A DNA stretch of 64,000 nt from Methylobacterium organophilum (GTDB lineage Bacteria > Pseudomonadota > Alphaproteobacteria > Rhizobiales > Beijerinckiaceae), in the NCBI RefSeq assembly GCF_022179465.1, contig NZ_BPQV01000003.1, positions 1 through 64,000 of the forward strand. Direction: 5' to 3'. The position numbers and the translations under genes were made by a program. Below are positions 58,748-64,000 of this stretch, in pieces; position 1 is the first letter of the stretch; every line of letters begins with the position of its first letter. Below the pieces are notes generated by a model. It had not been told where the DNA came from and ran no database searches. It saw nothing but the letters and a program-made list of their open reading frames with translations.

Positions 58748-58775
58748 CCACTCCGGGGGCGTGCCCCCGGAGTGG
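58748..58775. terminator. Perfect 13-bp inverted repeat, terminator of the PepSY gene
   Basis: The arms CCACTCCGGGGGC and GCCCCCGGAGTGG around GT form a very stable hairpin 18 nt after the stop of the reverse-strand PepSY gene. No T-run follows. It also lies just upstream of ogt, so it should separate the two leftward genes. Confidence 0.65.
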
Positions 58776-58793
58776 CGGTTGTCCTGCCGGCGG

Positions 58794-59369
58794 TCAATCG
58801 CCGACGATCTTGCCGTCCGGCCCGACCTTGATCTCGCGGGTGGTGTCGGCGAGGGCCACGGAGATGTCGTAGCGCACCGCCGAGCCGTCCCGCTTCACCT
58901 CCGCCTCGTAGGCCTTGCCGCCGCCGGCCTGCTTCTCGGCGATGGCGAGGGCGTCCTTGAGCGAGGTCGAGGCCTTCTGGAAATCGGCGGGCTTCAGCCG
59001 GGTGAAGTAGCGCTCGATCGGCTGGTTCTCGGTCTTGTAGAGTTTGCCCGTGTCGGCATCGATCCCGTACTCGACGAGCTTGCCGTCCGGATAGACGACC
59101 TTGATCGCGTAATGGGCCGGGTTCTTGCCGTCCGCGCGCTCGAAATCGGCTTCGATGGCGCGGCCCTTGTCGCCCTGACTCTCGGCGGTGGTCAGCGCCT
59201 GGGCGAGGCTGGTCTTGGCAAGGGCCGCGGCCTGGAATTCCTTGAGGTCCTTGCCGGTCTGGGTGGCGCCGGTCGTCGCGGGCCGGTCGCCGGCGGGCTG
59301 CTCCGCCGCGGCCGCGAGGCCGGTGCTCAGGGCCAGAGCGGCGGTCGCCAGGGTCAATCGCTTCATCAT
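58794..59369 (-). CDS. Exported protein with two PepSY domains
   Basis: A 191-residue protein. Signal peptide MMKRLTLATAALALSTGLAAAA (cleavage about residue 22) with GAGGAGG upstream. Two repeats follow the PepSY outline: AKTSLAQALTTAESQGDKGRAIEADFERADGKNPAHYAIKVVYPDGKLVEYGIDADTGKL and ASTSLKDALAIAEKQAGGGKAYEAEVKRDGSAVRYDISVALADTTREIKVGPDGKIV. PepSY domains often inhibit proteases or occur in envelope proteins; here the role is unknown. Periplasmic. Confidence 0.85.
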   Translation of the reverse strand: MMKRLTLATAALALSTGLAAAAEQPAGDRPATTGATQTGKDLKEFQAAALAKTSLAQALTTAESQGDKGRAIEADFERADGKNPAHYAIKVVYPDGKLVEYGIDADTGKLYKTENQPIERYFTRLKPADFQKASTSLKDALAIAEKQAGGGKAYEAEVKRDGSAVRYDISVALADTTREIKVGPDGKIVGD

Positions 59370-59466
59370 CGTCGCCTCCTCGATCCGGTTGCGTGTCGGG
59401 TCGTGGAAACGTCGTCGCGGAATTTCCGTTTCATGGGCAGTGGCGCGGCGCGTCGTCGGGGAGCCC

Positions 59467-59952
59467 TTGGCCGACGTGAACTCACTCGATGCCGATACCC
59501 TGAGTCTCGGCGCGATCCTGGTCCGCCTGGGCGCGGCGACCCTCTGCGGCCTGCTGCTCGGACTGGAGCGGGAATGGCGGGGCAAGGATGCGGGCATCCG
59601 CACCCATGCCCTCGTCGCCCTCAGCGCCGCGCTGATCACCACCTCCGCGCTGAGCCTCTATGCCCAGGTGCGCGCGCAGGGGGGCGATGCCGACCCGCTG
59701 CGGGTGATCCAGGGCCTCGCCCAGGCGATCGGCTTCATCGCCGCCGGCACGATTTTCGTGGCGAAAAGCGACGTGAAGAACCTCACCACGGCGGCGAGCG
59801 TCTGGTTCTCGGCCTCGGCCGGCATCGTGGCCGGCGCGGCGCAGTTCCGCCTGCTCGCGGCCGCCATGGCGTTCGCCGCGGGGATCCACCTGCTGCTCAC
59901 GCTGCTGGACAAGGCGGGCCTGACGCCGCGCCACCACGATCGGCCGGATTGA
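59467..59952 (+). CDS. MgtC/SapB-family membrane protein
   Basis: A 161-residue membrane protein. ILVRLGAATLCGLLLGLEREWRGKDAGIRTHALVALSAALITTSALSLY is the MgtC signature, with GLEREW and KxAGxRTH; DPLRVIQGLAQAIGFIAAGTIFV and LTTAASVWFSASAGIVAGA follow, in total four to five helices. No ATG is available; TTG at 59,467 (GGGGAG just upstream) or GTG at 59,476 are the likely starts. MgtC proteins act in low-Mg2+ adaptation and ATP synthase or membrane-potential control; the role here is not known. Confidence 0.88.
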   Translation: MADVNSLDADTLSLGAILVRLGAATLCGLLLGLEREWRGKDAGIRTHALVALSAALITTSALSLYAQVRAQGGDADPLRVIQGLAQAIGFIAAGTIFVAKSDVKNLTTAASVWFSASAGIVAGAAQFRLLAAAMAFAAGIHLLLTLLDKAGLTPRHHDRPD

Positions 59953-59958
59953 GCGCCC

Positions 59959-60825
59959 CTACCGCCCGCACTCGCCCTCGGCCTTGGGATCGGCCTTGGT
60001 GAGCTCGATGCTCTTCAGGTCGCCGTCGATGGAGAAGTCGCCGTAATCGAGATGCAGGGCGCCGCTGACGCCGTTCTCGTAGAGGTCGAAGGTCAGGGTG
60101 TAGACGGGGGTGCGCTCCCCCTCCCCCGGGGTGAAGTAGCTCAGCGTCACGGGCCAGCGCCGCATGCTGGCGAGCGGGCCCTCGCGCAGGGGCTTGTCCC
60201 GGTCGGCCTTGGCCGCGGCCGGCTGGGCCGAGGGCCGGCCGATCACCGCCAGGGTGTCGTAGACCTTGCGGCCGTCGTCGGAGCCGTCGAACACCTTCAC
60301 GCCGAGGGTGGTCTCCCCGGCCCGCGCCGCCTCGACGAGGCGCCGCATGTGGCGGCTCGGGAACAGCACCTCGCCCGAGGCGCCGAACTGGTCGCGCTTG
60401 GGCTCCTTGAGCTTCACCTTCATGCCCTCGGCCGAGCGGTCGGCGGTGCCGTCCACCGCGGGCGTCGGCACGCCGTTGAGGATCGTCACGGTCTTGAAGC
60501 GGAAGCTATCGCCCTCGCCGCTCTCGTAGGTGGTGTTGCGCAGGTCCGAGGTGCGGTCGCCGCTCTCGCTGGAGGAGAGCATCGTCACCTGCCGCGTCTG
60601 CATCGTGTAGCCCCGGCAGGCATCGCCCGAGAAATCGAGCACGATGCGCCCGCGGGCGCTCTCCACCGCGCGGGTGCCGGAACTGCCGGCCAGGGACAGG
60701 TCGTAGACCGCCTTGTGGTTGGCGAGCCGCACCGGCGGCTCGCCGGCGGGCGGTGCGGTCTGTCCGGGAGGCGCCGCCAGGGCGGCGTTCACCGTGAGGA
60801 GCAGGCAGAGCGGGGCAAGGCGCAT
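59959..60825 (-). CDS. EipB-family (DUF1849) periplasmic envelope protein
   Basis: A 288-residue protein with a signal peptide (MRLAPLCLLLTVNAALA). VRLANHKAVYDLSLAGSS, VESARGRIVLDFSGDACRGYTMQTRQV, FRFKTVTILNG, EVLFPSRHMRRLVEAARAGETTLGVKVFDGSDDGRKVYDTLAVIG and WPVTLSYF follow the DUF1849/EipB family. Two cysteines (Cys70 and Cys286) match the disulfide described for Brucella EipB, a beta-spiral protein needed for envelope integrity. Alphaproteobacteria-specific. Confidence 0.92.
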   Translation of the reverse strand: MRLAPLCLLLTVNAALAAPPGQTAPPAGEPPVRLANHKAVYDLSLAGSSGTRAVESARGRIVLDFSGDACRGYTMQTRQVTMLSSSESGDRTSDLRNTTYESGEGDSFRFKTVTILNGVPTPAVDGTADRSAEGMKVKLKEPKRDQFGASGEVLFPSRHMRRLVEAARAGETTLGVKVFDGSDDGRKVYDTLAVIGRPSAQPAAAKADRDKPLREGPLASMRRWPVTLSYFTPGEGERTPVYTLTFDLYENGVSGALHLDYGDFSIDGDLKSIELTKADPKAEGECGR

Positions 60826-61272
60826 GCGGGCGTTCCCGAGGCTGTCCGGCGAACCCGGGCAGGCCCGGGCTCGGTCGCGCCCAACATAGGCAATCGTCGG
60901 CGCCGGGCAATGCGAGCGCTCGCAATCCCGGCAGGCGCACGGGGCGCGCCGCGGACGAGCCCCGACCGACCCGGCAAGCTGGCCAAACGACGGGGATCAA
61001 AAGACTTTCTATCTGAAGAGCATATTCTCGATATTTACAACTAATACTAGCATTTCCCGGAGATGAGGCTGCATCGCGGCATTGGCGGTGGAAACAGGAC
61101 GGCGGGGCCGCTCGACTCTTGCACCGGCCTCACGGGCTCCTGTAGGCTCCGCTTCATCGCCGGGGGGAGACCCGGCGGGCATCACCGACAGGTTCGGACT
61201 GCCCGGCCGCCGGCACCACCGGGCGAGGCGGCGCGGGCACCGGCCGCGGGAACGAGACGACGTGGAGGGGCC
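60826..61272. other. Intergenic region upstream of gcrA
   Basis: No gene supported. It has an AT-rich patch at 61,000-61,060 that could hold the gcrA promoter, and one GANTC site (GACTC, 61,114-61,118), the target of the CcrM methylase that works together with GcrA in the alphaproteobacterial cell cycle. Confidence 0.5.
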
Positions 61273-61821
61273 ATGAGCGAGGCGGTTCCGAGCTGGACGG
61301 ACGAGCGCGTCGAGCTTCTGCGTCGGCTGTGGGAGGACGGTCTGAGCGCCAGCCAGATCGCCTCGCAGATCGGCGGGATCTCGCGCAATGCCGTGATCGG
61401 CAAGGTGCATCGCCTCGGCCTCGCCGGCCGGGTGAAGCCCACGGGCCCCACCCAGGCCGCCCCCCGCAAGAAGTCCGGCGCGGAGAGCGAGGAGACCCTG
61501 CCCATCGCCGCCGTGGTGGAGGAGGTGGTCCTGCCCGAGCCGCCGGCCATCGTGACCCATCGCCCGGCCCCAGATTTCCCGATCGTTCCGCCCCCGGCGG
61601 CGCCCGAGCCCGCGGTGATCGCGGTGTCCCAGCGCGTCACCATCATGGAGCTGCGGGAATCCATGTGCCGCTGGCCGATGGGCGACCCGACCTCGCCGGA
61701 ATTCCGCTTCTGCGGCGCCCGCTCGATCACCGGCCTGCCCTATTGCACGCAGCACGCCCAGATCGCCTACCAGCCGGCGGCCGAGCGCAAGCGCGACCGT
61801 CGCGTGGCGGGCTTCCGCTGA
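61273..61821 (+). CDS. gcrA: Cell-cycle regulator GcrA
   Basis: A 182-residue sigma-70 cofactor. The N-terminal DNA-binding part is WTDERVELLRRLWEDGLSASQIASQIGGISRNAVIGKVHRLGL (about 8-50), a variable Pro-rich linker follows, and the C-terminal RNA polymerase-binding part is CRWPMGDPTSPEFRFCGARSITGLPYCTQHAQIAYQP. The match to Caulobacter GcrA is strong at both ends. GGAGGGG lies just before the ATG. GcrA activates genes with GANTC-methylated promoters. Confidence 0.97.
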   Translation: MSEAVPSWTDERVELLRRLWEDGLSASQIASQIGGISRNAVIGKVHRLGLAGRVKPTGPTQAAPRKKSGAESEETLPIAAVVEEVVLPEPPAIVTHRPAPDFPIVPPPAAPEPAVIAVSQRVTIMELRESMCRWPMGDPTSPEFRFCGARSITGLPYCTQHAQIAYQPAAERKRDRRVAGFR

Positions 61822-61852
61822 CGCGCGCCCGACCGGGCACAGGCGGCTGACA

Positions 61853-61874
61853 GGCGGGCTCCGGCCCGCCTTTT
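61853..61874 (+). terminator. Intrinsic terminator of gcrA
   Basis: GGCGGGC and GCCCGCC form a 7-bp stem around TCCG, followed by TTTT. It lies 32 nt after gcrA. Confidence 0.88.
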
Positions 61875-61921
61875 CGTTTCGGGGTGCCGCCTTGCACCCG
61901 GCAAGCCTCGCCTTTCGGATA

Positions 61922-62005
61922 GGGCGCACTAAGGTTTCCCGCGAGGCAACGACCTCACCCGCATCGGGGCAGGATGTCCGGGACGGCCCGGCCTTCGCAA
62001 GGAGA
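61922..62005 (+). promoter_or_regulatory. Candidate guanidine riboswitch in the leader of the SMR gene
   Basis: The leader contains CTAAGGTTTCCCGCGAGG, close to the CTAGGGTTCCGCG core of the ykkC (guanidine-I) class, and further on CCGGGACGGCCCGG, a hairpin with an ACGG loop of the sort used in guanidine-sensing RNAs, right before the ribosome-binding site of an SMR gene. The match is by eye and partial, so the class is uncertain. Confidence 0.45.
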
Positions 62006-62013
62006 GCCGGACC

Positions 62014-62334
62014 ATGGCCTGGTTCATTCTGTTCGCCGCCGGGATCCTGGAGGTCGTCTGGGCCTTCACGATGAAGCAATCCGCGGGCTTCACGAAGCCG
62101 GTGCCGGCCCTCGTCACCCTGGTCGCGATGGTCGCGAGCGTGGTGCTTCTCTCGATCGCGATGCGCAGCCTGCCCCTCGGCACGGCCTATACGGTCTGGA
62201 CCGGCATCGGCGCGGTGGGCGCCTTCCTCGTCGGCATCCTCGTGCTCGGCGAGCCGGCGAATGCCCCGCGCGTCATCGCCGCCCTGCTCATCGTCAGCGG
62301 CCTCGTGATGATGAAGCTGTCCTCGGACGCGTGA
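62014..62334 (+). CDS. sugE: SMR-family exporter, SugE/Gdx type (guanidinium exporter)
   Basis: A 106-residue protein with four membrane helices. MAWFILFAAGILEVVWAFTMKQSAGF has the essential Glu13 and the W-A-F-x-x-K arrangement that separates Gdx/SugE from EmrE-type drug exporters; GTAYTVWTGIGAVGAFLVGILVLGE is also Gdx-like. AAGGAG lies before the ATG. Gdx exchanges guanidinium for protons. The riboswitch-like leader supports this substrate. Confidence 0.88.
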   Translation: MAWFILFAAGILEVVWAFTMKQSAGFTKPVPALVTLVAMVASVVLLSIAMRSLPLGTAYTVWTGIGAVGAFLVGILVLGEPANAPRVIAALLIVSGLVMMKLSSDA

Positions 62335-62379
62335 GCCGGCGGGCGCTCGAAACGCCCCACCGCTCTCGCGAAAAACCCC

Positions 62380-63081
62380 TCAGCCGCCCGCGAACATCTC
62401 GTCGAAGGAATAGCCCGATCCGCGCACGGTGCGGATCGGGTCGGTCTGGCGCGGACGGTTGATGGCCTTGCGCAGGCGGCCGACATGCACGTCGACGGTG
62501 CGCTCGTCGATATAGACGTCGTGGCCCCAGACCCCGTCGAGGAGCTGTTCCCGGGAAAAGACCCGGCCGGGGCTCTGCATCAGGTATTCGAGCAGCTTGA
62601 ACTCGGTCGGCCCGAGATGGATCTCGCGGCCCTGGCGGCGGATGCGGTGGCTCACCCGGTCGAGCTCGATGTCGCCGGCCACCAGCGTGTCGGCGAGATG
62701 GGCGGGCTTGGCCCGGCGCAGCAGCGCCCGCACCCGCGCCAGCAGCTCCGGCACCGAGAAGGGCTTGACGATGTAGTCGTCCGCCCCGGTGGAGAGGCCG
62801 CGCACCCGGTCGCCCTCCTCCCCCCGGGCGGTGAGCATGATCACCGGCAAGCGTTCGGTCTCGCGGCGGGCGCGGATGCGGCGGCACAGCTCGATGCCCG
62901 ACAGGCCCGGCAGCATCCAGTCGAGCAGGATCAGGTCGGGGATCTGCTCGCGCAGCAGCAGGTCCGCCTCGTCGCCCCGCGCGGCGTGGTCGACGGCGAA
63001 GCCCTCGGCCTCGAGGTTGTAGCGCAGGAGCGTGGTGAGGGCTTCCTCGTCCTCGACGATCAGGATCCGGGCGCTCGTCAT
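62380..63081 (-). CDS. phoB: Phosphate regulon response regulator PhoB
   Basis: A 233-residue OmpR-family regulator. The receiver domain has ILIVEDEEAL, the phosphorylation site Asp54 in LILLDWMLPG, LTARGEEGDR and IVKPFSVPEL. The winged-helix output domain has GPTEFKLLEYLMQSPGRVFSREQLLDGVWGHDVYIDERTVDVHVGRLRKAI. Start at 63,081. It lies 118 nt after phoU in the same direction, the usual pstSCAB-phoU-phoB order. It activates phosphate-starvation genes. Confidence 0.96.
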   Translation of the reverse strand: MTSARILIVEDEEALTTLLRYNLEAEGFAVDHAARGDEADLLLREQIPDLILLDWMLPGLSGIELCRRIRARRETERLPVIMLTARGEEGDRVRGLSTGADDYIVKPFSVPELLARVRALLRRAKPAHLADTLVAGDIELDRVSHRIRRQGREIHLGPTEFKLLEYLMQSPGRVFSREQLLDGVWGHDVYIDERTVDVHVGRLRKAINRPRQTDPIRTVRGSGYSFDEMFAGG

Positions 63082-63199
63082 GGGTGCCTCTTGGAACGCG
63101 TCCCAACGAGGCGGAGGCCGGTGCACGTCGGGAAGCGGACTGTACAAAGACTGGAGCCGCCGCCCGACGGATGCGGGCGGCGGCTCGCGACAGGAAGGG

Positions 63200-63916
63200 T
63201 CAGGCGGCGCCGGGCTGAACGGTGGCGTAGTTCGAGGCGTCGTTCTTCGGGCGCTCGCCGGCCGGAGTCTCGCCGGTGACGAGATACTCGATGGTCTCGG
63301 CGATGTTGGTGGTGTGGTCGCCGATGCGCTCGACGTTCTTGGCGCAGAACAGGAGATGCGTGCAGAACGAGATGTTGCGCGGATCCTCCATCATGTAGGT
63401 CAGGAGTTCCCGGAACAGCGAGTTGTAGAGCGCATCGATCGCGCTGTCGCGCTGCCACACGTCGTGGGCGGCCGAGACGTCCCGGGTGCCGTAGGCGTCG
63501 AGCACGTCCTTGAGCTGCTCTTGGACGAGGTCGCTCATGTGCTGGACGCCCAGCACGATCTTCTGCGGCTGGGTCTGGTCGCCGATGGCGACGACCCGCT
63601 TGGCGATGTTCTTGGCGAGGTCGCCGATGCGCTCCAGATCGCCGGCGACGCGGATGCCCGAGATGGTCTCGCGCAGGTCGATGGCCAGGGGCTGGCGGCG
63701 GGCGATGAGGAGCACCGAGCGCTCCTCGATCTCACGCTGGAGCGTGTCGAGCCGCTTGTCGGCGGTGATGACGGCCTGGGCCAGCGCCGTATCCCGGCGC
63801 ACCAGCGCCTCGGTCGCGTCGGTCATCATCTTCTCGGCGACGCCGCCCATCTCCGAGATGGCCCGGCGCAGGTCCTCGAGATCCTGGTCGTAGGAGCTGA
63901 CGATATGTTCTGACAT
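63200..63916 (-). CDS. phoU: Phosphate signalling protein PhoU
   Basis: A 238-residue helical protein with two PhoU repeats: HIVSSYDQDLEDLRRAISEMGGVAEKMMTDATEALVRRD, then AGDLERIGDLAKNIAKRVV; and second AHDVWQRDSAIDALYNSLFRELLTYMMEDPRNISFCTHLLFCAKNVERIGDHTTNIAETIEYLVTG. The two (D/E)RIGDxxxNI motifs bind metal clusters. It connects the Pst transporter to the PhoR/PhoB system. It lies 55 nt after pstB. Confidence 0.96.
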   Translation of the reverse strand: MSEHIVSSYDQDLEDLRRAISEMGGVAEKMMTDATEALVRRDTALAQAVITADKRLDTLQREIEERSVLLIARRQPLAIDLRETISGIRVAGDLERIGDLAKNIAKRVVAIGDQTQPQKIVLGVQHMSDLVQEQLKDVLDAYGTRDVSAAHDVWQRDSAIDALYNSLFRELLTYMMEDPRNISFCTHLLFCAKNVERIGDHTTNIAETIEYLVTGETPAGERPKNDASNYATVQPGAA

Positions 63917-63971
63917 CTGTTGGACTCCAGGATCGGGCCGCTCCGCGCGGCCCCGGCGGAAGGATCTCGTC

Positions 63972-64000
63972 TCAGCCGAAGCGGCCGGTGATGTAGTCCT
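63972..64000 (-). CDS. pstB: Phosphate ABC transporter ATPase PstB, C-terminal end only
   Basis: Only the last nine codons are inside the window: DYITGRFG then TGA, which is the characteristic PstB C-terminus. Its place directly before phoU in the same direction confirms it. Confidence 0.85.

Noticed and set aside
58748-58775. The 13-bp inverted repeat as an insertion-sequence end or attachment site
   Set aside because: It follows directly after a stop codon like a terminator, and no transposase or second copy is nearby.

Overview
The window comes from a high-GC alphaproteobacterium, very probably Methylobacterium or Methylorubrum. The evidence is a GcrA cell-cycle regulator, an EipB envelope protein, a MucR/Ros regulator, a paralogue of the formaldehyde-activating enzyme Fae, and the aerobic (CobG/CobN) cobalamin pathway on one chromosome segment.

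Positions 1 to about 25,305 are mobile. A tyrosine integrase sits next to the 3' end of tRNA-Gln(CTG), the usual arrangement for an element inserted into a tRNA gene and extending leftwards. From right to left the element holds: (a) a rightward early operon, 20,381-25,232 (small proteins, ERF single-strand annealing protein, YqaJ exonuclease, zinc-finger protein, methyltransferase remnant, HAD protein, excisionase, integrase); (b) an immunity region, 18,410-20,231, with an S24-type cI repressor, a divergent Cro-like protein, a GrlR-like protein and five related 17-bp operator palindromes; (c) a leftward early operon, 11,943-18,622 (small membrane proteins, GIY-YIG protein, RusA, DUF1376 replication protein, MucR-like regulator); (d) in the place where terminase and capsid genes would be expected, a lower-GC gap, a SANT/Myb-like small protein and a defence island, 4,504-11,139. 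The island is a four-gene operon (C5 DNA methyltransferase, NurA-like nuclease, HerA-like ATPase, Vsr endonuclease) with a convergent caspase/CHAT-like peptidase candidate. (e) The far left has a DUF4258-type toxin/XRE antitoxin-like pair between two copies of a small duplicated cassette, and a serine recombinase cut by the window edge. No virion structural, packaging or lysis gene is recognisable in the window.

From 25,306 rightwards the DNA looks like core chromosome: two tRNAs; the urea ABC transporter urtABCDE behind a sigma-54-type promoter; small secreted proteins; a Fae-like protein; malonyl-CoA decarboxylase; two MFS transporters, one beside a divergent LysR gene; and a large cobalamin block. 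That block has the late genes cobC, cobD, cobQ, cobO and cobU, then a B12 riboswitch in front of cbtB-cbtA-DUF1636-cobW-cobN-cobG-cobH-cobI-cobJ, and cobK on the opposite strand fused translationally to a TPR/DUF6165 protein. Together these genes import cobalt, build the corrin ring aerobically, adenosylate it and assemble the nucleotide loop; cobM, cobF, cobL, cobB, cobS and cobT are not in the window.

The right end has DNA polymerase IV, Ogt, a PepSY protein, an MgtC-like protein, EipB, GcrA, an SMR exporter with a guanidine-riboswitch-like leader, and the 3' part of a pst-pho operon (phoB, phoU, end of pstB). Most genes are packed with 1-4 nt overlaps. No CRISPR array, rRNA or insertion sequence was seen.
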